NCBI GenBank assembly: GCA_014379925.1
Contig: JACMKY010000277.1
Location: 1 to 11,757 of the forward strand
Length of the DNA: 11,757 nucleotides
Direction: 5' to 3'
Origin: Cytophagales bacterium
Lineage (GTDB): Bacteria; Bacteroidota; Bacteroidia; Cytophagales; ES-bin-26
Positions 1 through 7,100 of this stretch are shown here, one piece after another. Each line of letters starts with the position of its first letter. The first letter of the stretch is position 1. Position numbers and translations under genes: made by a program. Under the pieces are notes generated by a model that was not told the DNA's origin, searched no databases, and worked only from the letters and a program-made list of their open reading frames with translations.

Positions 1-1
1 G

Positions 2-166
2 CCAAGCTTTTCCCTCACCGACGCGGAAATCAAGGCGATCCTGCGATACATCCAAGTGTTCAAGGCGCCAACCGCTCTGCCGATTGCCCAAAGCCACGGT
101 GCGGACAAGCAAAGCTTACTCGTAGTCGCCTCGAAGACCCGCGGGAAGCCGCAAGCAAATTTTTAA
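2..166 (+). CDS. C-terminal fragment of a probable c-type cytochrome (5' end outside window)
   Basis: An open frame enters from the left edge in frame 2 and stops at TAA 164-166, giving 54 residues. The first part, FSLTDAEIKAILRYIQVF, matches the usual last helix of small monohaem cytochrome c domains, a 'L-[ST]-D-x-E-I-x-A-I-x-x-Y-I' pattern that packs against the haem. The remaining 30 residues form a polar tail with no recognisable motif. The CxxCH haem site and the methionine ligand would lie upstream, outside the window, so the assignment rests on this one helix. If correct, the protein would be a periplasmic or membrane-attached electron carrier. The stop lies 5 bp before the start of the next gene, so the two are probably co-transcribed. 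Another protein ending in a similar amphipathic helix cannot be excluded. Confidence 0.5.
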   Translation, partial: PSFSLTDAEIKAILRYIQVFKAPTALPIAQSHGADKQSLLVVASKTRGKPQANF

Positions 167-171
167 ATGCC

Positions 172-417
172 ATGACCGAAGAAAGAATCCGTTGCCCGAA
201 GTGTGCGTGGGAACCGAGGCCCGAATCCAGTTGGCAGTGCCGTTGCGGCCACGCCTGGAATACCTTCGACACTTACGGAAAGTGCCCGGCCTGCGGCAAG
301 GTGTGGAAAGACACCCAATGCCTGGATTGCTTCCGGTGGTCGCCCCACGCCGATTGGTACGCGGACTTGTCCGGCATCGTCGTCGAGGTTGAGGAAGCAG
401 TCGAGGCTAAGAATTGA
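172..417 (+). CDS. Small zinc-ribbon-type protein with four cysteine pairs
   Basis: An 81-residue protein without signal peptide or membrane segment, so probably cytoplasmic. It has eight cysteines in four pairs: CPKC (8-11), CRC (23-25), CPAC (38-41) and CLDC (50-53). This is the layout expected for two zinc-ribbon knuckle sets binding two metal ions. The spaces between pairs are rich in tryptophan and aromatic residues (W13, W21, W29, W45, W56, W62, Y63), and a conserved-looking CGHAWNTF segment follows the second pair. The last 16 residues are acidic. Zinc ribbons of this kind bind nucleic acid or act as protein adaptors, but nothing shows which applies here. The ATG at 172 is chosen because the nearby ATG at 167 is closed by TGA after two codons. 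It follows the cytochrome-like gene by 5 bp. Small Bacteroidota proteins of this sort are normally annotated as hypothetical; function is unknown. Confidence 0.8.
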   Translation: MTEERIRCPKCAWEPRPESSWQCRCGHAWNTFDTYGKCPACGKVWKDTQCLDCFRWSPHADWYADLSGIVVEVEEAVEAKN

Positions 418-441
418 TCCGTTGGTTCCGAATCCAGCGGG

Positions 442-449
442 TAGCTTTG
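442..449 (+). promoter_or_regulatory. Candidate -7 element TAGCTTTG
   Basis: The octamer fits the Bacteroidota -7 consensus TAnnTTTG exactly. The nearest upstream TTG (422-424) lies 17 bp away, slightly closer than the usual 19-21 bp. It is the weaker of two candidates in the 121-bp spacer before the rhodanese-thioredoxin gene. Confidence 0.25.
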
Positions 450-504
450 CAATCAATCCGTCAATCCGCAAAATCCTGTTTCAGACAGTTTCGACTCTAA
501 CCGG

Positions 505-512
505 TACTTTTG
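505..512 (+). promoter_or_regulatory. Candidate -7 element TACTTTTG for the rhodanese-thioredoxin gene
   Basis: An exact TAnnTTTG octamer ends 26 bp before the ATG at 539, which would give a leader of about 20 nt. No clear TTG sits 19-21 bp upstream; the closest is a T-rich CTGTTTC at 476-482. Position and exact match make it the better candidate of the spacer, but the -33 box is poor. Confidence 0.35.
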
Positions 513-538
513 CGATTCAACCCTCCTAACCCTTTCGT

Positions 539-1273
539 ATGAACCGCACCATTTCCAAGAGGATGAAAACCGGCTGGCTGGTCGTTGTGCCGTGGCTGCT
601 GACTTTTGCCGCAGCGGCGCAAACGGAGGTCAAGCTGACGCCCGATGCGTTTGAAAAGGCGCTGGCCGCCCGCCCCGACCACCAACTGATCGACGTTCGC
701 ACGCGGGAAGAATACGCGAAGCAACGCCTGAAAAACGCCCTCAACCTCAATTACAACGGCCCGGACTTCGAGTCGCACCTGGCCTACCTCGACAAAACCA
801 AGCCGGCCTACGTGTATTGCCTGTCGGGGGGACGCAGCGCGAAAGCTGCCGAACGGATGCGGAGCCTGGGCTTCCGGCAGGTATACGAACTGGATGGCGG
901 ACTGCTGAAGTGGAACGATGGGGGCAAGCCCGTCGAGAAACCGGCGTCAGTCAGCAACAAACCCGGCCTGACGGCGGCGGCGTTCGATAAACTGACGCGG
1001 GGCGACCGGCTGGTGCTGGTGGATTTCGGGGCCAAATGGTGTTCACCCTGCAAAAAGATGGCACCCATTCTCGACCAAGTGGCCACCGACCTCCGCTCGC
1101 AGGTTCGCCTCGTGCAGGTAGACGTGGACGCGAACCCCGAACTGACCAAGCACCAGCGGGTGACCGAACTTCCCGCGCTGTTCCTTTATCAAAACGGAAA
1201 AGTAGTCTGGCAGCAAACGGGCTTCCTCGACGAGGCCGGGCTGAAGCAAGTAATTGCAACCCACGGGAAGTAA
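539..1273 (+). CDS. Exported rhodanese-thioredoxin fusion protein
   Basis: A 244-residue protein in three parts. Residues 1-27 form a signal peptide with a basic start, a hydrophobic core VVVPWLLTFAAAA and likely cleavage before Q28, the A|Q site common in Bacteroidota. Residues about 30-133 are a rhodanese domain: LIDVRTREEY (50-59), catalytic loop CLSGGRS with C94 and R99, and a terminal LDGGLLKWNDGGKPV. Residues about 142-244 are a thioredoxin domain with WCSPCKKMAP (redox cysteines C168 and C171) and the cis-proline P212. Known chemistry of the parts is sulfur transfer through a cysteine persulfide and dithiol/disulfide exchange; the inferred role is periplasmic sulfane-sulfur handling or thiol repair, with the thioredoxin part able to reduce the persulfide. 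An in-frame ATG at residue 9 (563) would also leave a good signal peptide. The gene stands alone and converges on the transporter gene. Confidence 0.9.
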   Translation: MNRTISKRMKTGWLVVVPWLLTFAAAAQTEVKLTPDAFEKALAARPDHQLIDVRTREEYAKQRLKNALNLNYNGPDFESHLAYLDKTKPAYVYCLSGGRSAKAAERMRSLGFRQVYELDGGLLKWNDGGKPVEKPASVSNKPGLTAAAFDKLTRGDRLVLVDFGAKWCSPCKKMAPILDQVATDLRSQVRLVQVDVDANPELTKHQRVTELPALFLYQNGKVVWQQTGFLDEAGLKQVIATHGK

Positions 1274-1371
1274 TGAATTTGATTACCGGTAGCTGAGCGG
1301 ATGAAGGAAACGGAAATGCCGGGTCCCAACGCAGCTGACCGCCCGCTTCCAACCGCTGACTTCCTGCCTTT

Positions 1372-2616
1372 TCACAATTCCTCGGTGTAGTTCAGGTCCT
1401 TGGCGAAGGTTTCCTGCATGCCGCGCAGGGCCAGGAAGGCAATGACCAGACTGAACACGCCCACCAGGATGCCCGCGGGAATAACCGAACCGTTGAAGAC
1501 GCCCCTCAGCCACAGGAAGAGCGCCGTGAGCGGCACGACGGCCCCGCGCACGAAGTTGGGCACGGTGGTGGTGACGGTGGCGCGGATATTGGTGCCGAAT
1601 TGTTCGGTGGCGATGGTCATGAAGATCACCCAGTACCCCACCGAGAGGCCCAGGGCGAAGCAGATGACGTAGAAGGTTTGCAAGCTGACGTCGCGGACCA
1701 GGAAATAGGTGGCAATGGTCAGGATGGAGAGGAAGAGGTACACGTACACGACCCGGATGCGGCTGCGCAGGTATTGGCTGAGCGTGCCACTGGCGATGTC
1801 TCCCAGCACGATGCCCGCGTAGCAACACGCCACGGCCGCCCCGGCGTTCACCGGTCCCTGCACCCCCAGCGCCTTGCCGAACTCCGGCGACAGCGTGATG
1901 AGGATGCCGACCACGAACCACAGCGGTACGCCGATGAGGATGCAACGCAGGTACTTCACCAGCCGTGCCCGGTTGGTGAACAGGGCCACGAAGTCACCCC
2001 GGCGGGCATCCTTCTCCTTGGCCCGGCCAAACATGCCCGACTCGGCCACGCCAACCCGCAACAGCAACAGGGAGAGGCCCAACCCGCCGCCGATGAAAAA
2101 GGAGGTACGCCAATCGAAGAATTTGGCAATGAAGAAGGCGACCACGGCGCCGCTGATGCCCACCGCGGCCACCATCGTGGTGGCGTACCCGCGCGTTTCC
2201 TTGGGCATGATTTCGGCCACCAGCGTGATGCCCGCCCCCAGTTCACCCGCGAGTCCGATCCCCGCAATGAACCGCCACGTGGCGTAGCTTTCGACCGATT
2301 GCACGAAGCCGTTGGCAATGTTGGCGATTGAATAGAGAAAGATAGAGCCGAACAGCACGGAAAGCCGCCCTTTTTTGTCGCCCAGGATGCCCCAGAAAAT
2401 GCCCCCGACGAGCAACCCCGTCATTTGCACGTTGAGCAGAAAAATACCCTGTTCGGTAACGGCCGCCTCGTCGAGCCCCAGTGACTTCAGACTCGGCACC
2501 CGCACGATGCTAAACAGGAGCAGGTCGTAAATGTCCACGAAGTAGCCCAGGGAGGCCACGATGACGGCGGCATTGAGCAGGTTGGGTTTGGTTTCCAGGG
2601 TTCGCGTGTCTTTCAT
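1372..2616 (-). CDS. Major facilitator superfamily (MFS) transporter, metabolite:H+ symporter-like
   Basis: A 414-residue polytopic inner-membrane protein with about twelve hydrophobic segments, the standard MFS length. Residue 76 begins the MFS signature loop GILGDKKGRLSVL between helices 2 and 3. The first helix carries FVDIYD with two aspartates (D28, D31), a pattern seen in sialate/metabolite:H+ symporter-type MFS proteins. The segment AGIGLAGELGAG followed by EIMPKETRGYA in helices 4-5, and FGTNIRATVTT in the second half, point to the same broad group. The substrate cannot be told from sequence. Likely substrates for the group are small organic acids or sugar derivatives driven by the proton gradient. 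It lies 102 bp downstream of tsaD on the same strand and may be read from tsaD, although a weak promoter of its own is possible. Its 3' end faces the rhodanese-thioredoxin gene across a 98-bp spacer with no convincing terminator. Confidence 0.9.
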   Translation of the reverse strand: MKDTRTLETKPNLLNAAVIVASLGYFVDIYDLLLFSIVRVPSLKSLGLDEAAVTEQGIFLLNVQMTGLLVGGIFWGILGDKKGRLSVLFGSIFLYSIANIANGFVQSVESYATWRFIAGIGLAGELGAGITLVAEIMPKETRGYATTMVAAVGISGAVVAFFIAKFFDWRTSFFIGGGLGLSLLLLRVGVAESGMFGRAKEKDARRGDFVALFTNRARLVKYLRCILIGVPLWFVVGILITLSPEFGKALGVQGPVNAGAAVACCYAGIVLGDIASGTLSQYLRSRIRVVYVYLFLSILTIATYFLVRDVSLQTFYVICFALGLSVGYWVIFMTIATEQFGTNIRATVTTTVPNFVRGAVVPLTALFLWLRGVFNGSVIPAGILVGVFSLVIAFLALRGMQETFAKDLNYTEEL

Positions 2617-2637
2617 AGGGGGATGGTTAACTTCCGG

Positions 2638-2669
2638 TAAGAATAAGGTTTTAGGGGTGAAGTACCAAA
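2638..2669 (-). promoter_or_regulatory. Weak candidate promoter for the MFS gene
   Basis: On the minus strand TTTG (2669-2666) is followed after 20 bp by TATTCTTA (2645-2638). The spacing suits Bacteroidota promoters and the distance to the ATG at 2616 gives a short leader, but the second box matches TAnnTTTG only in part. Confidence 0.25.
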
Positions 2670-2718
2670 AAAAGAAATGAAAGCTTCCCCCGCCAACCCG
2701 GCCGGCTGATGATTGACC

Positions 2719-3711
2719 TCACCCCCTGGGCAGCGGCCCCGTGTCCTGTCCGCAGAACTCGCCCCGCAGGGCCTTGAAGTGGGCGGCCATGGCGATCATG
2801 GCGGCGTTGTCGGTGCAGTATTCCAGTTTGGGTATGTACACCTGCCAGCCTTCCCGCTCGCCTTCCTCGCGCACCATCCGGCGCAGGCCCGAGTTGGCCG
2901 ACACGCCCCCGGCAATGGCGATTTCGCGGATGCCCGTCTGGTGGGCGGCCTTGCGCAGCTTTTCCAACAGGATTCGGATCAGCGTGTGCTGGATGCTGGC
3001 GCAGATGTCGTCCAGGTGGCGGGCGACGAATTCCGGGTCCTGTCGGCGATGGTCGCGCAGGAAATAGAGAAAAGCGGTTTTGATGCCACTGAACGAAAAA
3101 TTCAGGCCGGGCATGTCCACGTCGGGAAAGACGAAGGCGTGCGGGTTGCCGGCCTGCGCGTGCCGGTCGATCAGCGGGCCGCCGGGATACGGCAGGTCGA
3201 GCAGCTTGGCGGTTTTGTCGAAGGCTTCTCCCACCGCGTCGTCCTGGGTTTGCCCGATGATTTCCATGGTCAGGTAGTCGCTCACCCGCACGATCTGCGT
3301 GTGGCCCCCGCTAACGGTGAGGCAGAGAAACGGGAACTGCGGCCGCGGTTCTTCGATGAAGTGGGCCAGCACGTGCGCCTGCAGGTGGTTGACGTCGATG
3401 AGCGGGATGCCGAGCGCCAGCGCGAAGGCTTTGGCAAAGGAGGTGCCTACCAGCAGCGAACCCAGCAAACCGGGGCCCCGCGTGAAGGCGACCACCCCGA
3501 GTTGTCTTTTATCCACCGCGGCGTCGGTGAGGGCCTGTGCCACCACCGGAATGATGTTCTGCTGGTGGGCGCGCGAAGCCAGTTCGGGCACCACCCCGCC
3601 GTATTTCCGGTGCACCTCCTGGGTGGCCACGACATTGGAACGTATTTTGCCTTCGCTAATCACCGCCGCGCAGGTTTCGTCGCAGGATGATTCAATTGCC
3701 AGAATGTGCAC
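2719..3711 (-). CDS. tsaD: tRNA N6-adenosine threonylcarbamoyltransferase subunit TsaD
   Basis: A 330-residue cytoplasmic enzyme of the Kae1/TsaD (ASKHA) family. It transfers the threonylcarbamoyl group from threonylcarbamoyl-AMP to A37 of ANN-decoding tRNAs, giving t6A, together with TsaB and TsaE, which are not in this window. Diagnostic motifs are all present: IESSCDET (6-13), the metal-binding histidines in NHLQAH (H109 and H113), SGGHT (134-138), GEAFDK with D165, AIAGGVSANSG (265-275) and CTDNAAMIA (299-307) with the metal ligand D301. Length is normal. The start is GTG at 3711-3709: the protein would otherwise lack the conserved first strand HILAIESS, and no ATG lies in a suitable upstream position. 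No Shine-Dalgarno is visible. It is divergent from tamB across a long spacer and upstream of the MFS gene. Confidence 0.97.
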   Translation of the reverse strand: MHILAIESSCDETCAAVISEGKIRSNVVATQEVHRKYGGVVPELASRAHQQNIIPVVAQALTDAAVDKRQLGVVAFTRGPGLLGSLLVGTSFAKAFALALGIPLIDVNHLQAHVLAHFIEEPRPQFPFLCLTVSGGHTQIVRVSDYLTMEIIGQTQDDAVGEAFDKTAKLLDLPYPGGPLIDRHAQAGNPHAFVFPDVDMPGLNFSFSGIKTAFLYFLRDHRRQDPEFVARHLDDICASIQHTLIRILLEKLRKAAHQTGIREIAIAGGVSANSGLRRMVREEGEREGWQVYIPKLEYCTDNAAMIAMAAHFKALRGEFCGQDTGPLPRG

Positions 3712-3788
3712 ACGCTTTGATTTAAGGGGGCAAGTTACGCGTTATCGGTTGTGGTGTACGCCAATGTATACCAGGATTGGTAGGACCA

Positions 3789-3845
3789 GACGAATAGAGA
3801 GAAGGATAATTTCTTATCTGGCAATATTTTAAAAAAGCATTCGTC
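3789..3845. repeat. Two-tier inverted repeat H1
   Basis: Outer arms GACGAAT (3789-3795) and ATTCGTC (3839-3845) pair over 7 bp. They enclose a second perfect stem GATAA (3805-3809) / TTATC (3814-3818) closed by a TTTC loop. One bulged base would allow CA/TG pairing outside the outer arms. The interior is A/T-rich. Confidence 0.45.
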
Positions 3846-3887
3846 CTGAAAATGGGCTTCACCCGAATATACAATGCGCGTGACCTG

Positions 3888-3924
3888 GATTCGAAATCGT
3901 TCGGGGTTTACCCCGCATCGAATC
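3888..3924. repeat. Two-tier inverted repeat H2
   Basis: Outer arms GATTCGA (3888-3894) and TCGAATC (3918-3924) enclose a perfect GC stem CGGGG (3902-3906) / CCCCG (3911-3915) with a TTTA loop. The asymmetric internal loop has 7 bases on the left and 2 on the right. This is the most stable-looking of the three. Confidence 0.5.
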
Positions 3925-3971
3925 GGTATTGGATGTACGAAGCGGGGGATTTCGTTGACTATCCGCCGCCA

Positions 3972-4018
3972 ATTGTTGACTCGGTTTCCGAGCCAGTGAG
4001 CACACAGCCCGCAACAAT
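3972..4018. repeat. Two-tier inverted repeat H3
   Basis: Outer arms ATTGTTG (3972-3978) and CAACAAT (4012-4018) enclose a perfect stem CTCGG (3980-3984) / CCGAG (3988-3992) with a TTT loop. The 19 bases between the inner stem and the right outer arm are unpaired in this fold. Confidence 0.45.
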
Positions 4019-4179
4019 CGACACCCTTTACTGGCCTGATTAGCTGATTGATAATGCTTTGCAGTACGCATGACCCACAACCTATCACTTTATGACTGGT
4101 TACCTGCCATCCCCGGTCTCTGATCGGCGGAGAGGTTGAAACTTGGCCGATAACCCGTAACTTGCCACCCGCAACAACC

Positions 4180-7100
4180 ATGCAAGGTATCAAGAAGACT
4201 GCTCTCCGGGTTTTGCTGTTCGCCCTGCTGCTGACCGGGTTGCTGGTGGGAGGAGCGGTTATTGCCTTGCGGATTCCCGCCCTGCAAACCCGGGCGGTGC
4301 AGTACGCCGCCAAAGAACTAACCGCCCGGTTGCATTTTCCCATTGAAGTGGAGGCCGTCCGCATCCGGTGGTTCAGCACGCTCACGCTCCGTGGCGTACG
4401 CATCCGCGACCGCGCCGCCCGGCCGATGATCGAGGTGGGGGAACTGGACGTGAACTTTGCCCTCTCTTCCCTGCTCGACACGGCCACCATCCGGGTGGAC
4501 GAGGCCACCCTGCGCAACGCCAGTGTGCGGCTTGCCGTCGATGCCCGCACGGGTGACCTGAACCTGGACGACTTCCTCGCAGCCATCAACGAAGCAACCG
4601 CTTCCGGCAAAACCACCGCCACGGGCCGCAGTCCGGCCTTCGGCATCCACCGGGTAAACCTGGAAAACGTGCGGTTCAGCTACGACGACCCGCGCGAAGA
4701 CAGCCTGGACCGGAACCGCTTCGACTACTACCACTTCACCCTCGACAGCCTCTACACCAGCGCGAGCGACTTTCGGATCGCGGCCGACACCATCGCCCTG
4801 TCAGTGTCGAAGCTGCGGGCCACCGAGCGGCTCTCGCGGCTGCGCATCCACGAGCTGAGTACCCGCTTCCGCTACACGAAGCGGGACCTGACCTTCGACC
4901 GGCTTTTTGCCCGCATCGGCCAATCCACCCTCCGCAACCGCCTCGTAATGAGGTATCCCAACGGTACCCGCGACTTCAGCCAGTTCAACGACCGGATTCG
5001 CCTGGAGGCCCACCTCGACAGCGCCGTGGTGAATGCCCGCGACCTGGCCCTCTTTGCGCCGGACCTGCGGGCCTACGACGAAACCTGGCGGGTGAGCGGC
5101 GATTTCAAGGGCCGGGTAAGCGGTTTCAAGGTGAAGGGAATGGACTTTTCGTTCGGCCGCTCCAGCCGCCTGCGGGGCGACGTCGGCTTCGACGGCCTGC
5201 CCAACGTCCGCGAAACGTTCGTCAACCTGGATTTGCAGCCGTCGGTGGTGGACGCCCGGGACGTGCGACAATACGTGGACGGGGCCGCCTACCGGACGGT
5301 GGAAAAATTCGGACGGGTCCGCCTGAAGGGAAAGTTCGTGGGTTTCTCGCGGGACTTCGTGGCCAACGGCGCCTTTCAGACGGACCTGGGCAACCTGGTT
5401 TCGGACATCAACCTGAAGATAAGCAATGAAAAGGGGAAGAGTTCCTACCAAGGAAAGCTGACCACCGTCAATTTCGACTTGGGCAAGCTGATCGACGAGC
5501 CGCGAAGCATCCAGAAAATCGACCTCTCGGGTCAGGTGGCCGGCCGGGGACTGACCCTCCGGGATGCGGACCTGACGGTGAAGGCGAACGTCGTCCGCCT
5601 GGGCTACAATGGCTACGACTACCGCAACGTGCGGGTGGACGGGACGCTGCGGCGCAGCCTGTTCACCGGGCAACTCGCCATCCGCGATCCCAACCTGGTG
5701 TTTGACCTGGCGGGCGAGGTGGACCTGCGGCAGCAACGCAACTACGTGGACGTGAGGGGTCGCCTGGAAAAGGCCGACCTGAAGGCGTTGAAACTCAGTC
5801 GGGAAAACCTGAGCCTGCAAACCGACCTGAACGTGCGTTTTCAGGGTTTCAATCTGGACGAGGTGGTGGGGGAAGCCCGGTTCCTCCGTTCCACGGTGGT
5901 GTACAACAACCGCGCCCTCCGCGTGGACAGTTTGTACCTTTTCGCTTCGAAGGAGGGGCCGGAAACCCCGACGGCTACTTCCCCGACGCTTCCCGTCAAC
6001 CGGGTTTTCCGACTCGATTCGGAGTTGTTGGCGGTAAACGCCCGGGGCCGATTCGAATTCACCCGGGCTGCCGCGGACCTGGGGCGGCTGCTCCGGGAAT
6101 ATGAACTCTATTTTACCCGCAGTGAAACCGAACAGACGCGTTACTACCAGCAAAAACGAAAAAACCGCCGCCCGGCCGCCCGGTACCAGATCGACTACGC
6201 GTTCCAATTCAAGAACATCAACCCCGTGGTTGCCCTCTTCGACTCGAGCGGGTACGTAGCGCGCAATACCCGGCTGGAAGGGGTGTTCACCAGCGGAAAC
6301 ACGTCCATCTTCTCGTTGAACAGCCAGGTGGATACGTTGCGGTACCAGAAATACCGCTTTTACGGCACCACCGTGGACCTGGTCACCTCCAAACTGGCCG
6401 ACAGCGCCAGCGTGCTGGCGCAAGTAGTTCTTTCCTCGGAAAAGCAGCAACTGGGCGGCTTCGCCCCCACCGAAAACGTGGCCGTGGAGGGCGTCTGGAA
6501 CCGCGACCGAATTGACTTTACTGGCCGGATCCGGCAGTCGCAGAGCACCAACCGCGCGGACCTGAAGGGCGATATCCGATTCGTTCCCGACGGGGTGGTG
6601 TTGGAATTCAAGCCTTCGCGTTTCTTGGTACTGGACAACGAATGGAACCTGGCGCGCGACAATTCAATCACGGTGATTGGCAAACAAGTGACCTTCGACA
6701 ACGTAAGCCTGGGTAACCGGGGCCAGGTCATCTCCCTGCACGGTGCTCTTTCGGTGGACCCGACCGTACCGGCCCGGCTGCAGGTGCAGGATTTCAACCT
6801 GGCCACCCTGGGTCGGCTCCTCGGCCGCGACATCGGGGGCGTGGTAAACGGCTACGTAACCGTGCGCGATGCCTACAATACGCCCAACCTCGACAGTGAA
6901 CTCTCGCTCGACGAACTGGTGGTGGACAAGTTTTTGGTTGGCAACGTAGCGGGGGAAGCCCGTTGGGATGAGGTGGACAAGCGCCTGCGGATCGATTACC
7001 GGATTGAGCGGATGAACAAAGAAATCCTGCTCGTGCGGGGACTGTACGATCCCAACGCCGGGGAAAACGAACCGTCGCTGGATTTGCTGGCCCAGCTTAA

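Larger units (their letters stand above)
3712..4179. other. Long divergent spacer between tsaD and tamB, structured, no gene supported
   Basis: This 468-bp stretch should carry the promoters of both tsaD and tamB, but no TAnnTTTG octamer with a proper TTG box is found for either. It is more AT-rich than its flanks, especially near 3800-3836. It contains three successive two-tier inverted repeats (listed separately) and a fourth simple one: ATCGGC at 4123-4128 against GCCGAT at 4146-4151, shortly before the tamB ATG. The last 100 bp are made of short words built on TAAC, CAAC and CCCGTAAC, a texture also seen in other spacers of the window. A 63-codon frame at 3852-4043 runs over two of the inverted repeats and has no family resemblance, so it is not called. 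Confidence 0.6.

Noticed and set aside
1274..1371. Bidirectional terminator between the rhodanese-thioredoxin gene and the MFS gene
   Set aside because: Only a 5-bp pairing AGCGG/CCGCT about 55 bases apart was found, with no T-run on either strand.
1600..2331. 243-codon frame on the plus strand opposite the MFS gene
   Set aside because: Hydrophilic His/Gln/Asp-rich shadow of membrane-helix codons; the minus-strand MFS motifs are unambiguous.
2698..2705. CCGGCCGG followed by a T-rich run (minus strand) as a terminator after tsaD
   Set aside because: The palindrome has no loop, and no stem could be built directly next to the T-run at 2679-2666.
2713..3690. 325-codon frame on the plus strand opposite tsaD
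   Set aside because: Shadow of tsaD, which has every family motif on the minus strand.
3852..4043. 63-codon frame on the plus strand in the tsaD/tamB spacer
   Set aside because: It crosses two inverted repeats, has irregular composition (many Tyr, Pro, Asp and Ser), matches no known family and lacks the codon bias of its neighbours.
4051..4061. TAATGCTTTG as a tamB promoter -7 element
   Set aside because: The TA lies four bases before TTTG where the consensus needs two, and there is no TTG box at the right distance.
4162..4179. TTG at 4162 as the tamB start
   Set aside because: It would add only six residues from spacer-like sequence; ATG 4180 directly precedes the basic residues and membrane anchor.
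4801..6450. 549-codon open frame on the minus strand inside tamB
   Set aside because: It is antisense to clear TamB coding sequence; long antisense frames are a by-product of GC-rich codon bias, and the translation is rich in His, Gln and Val with no domain.
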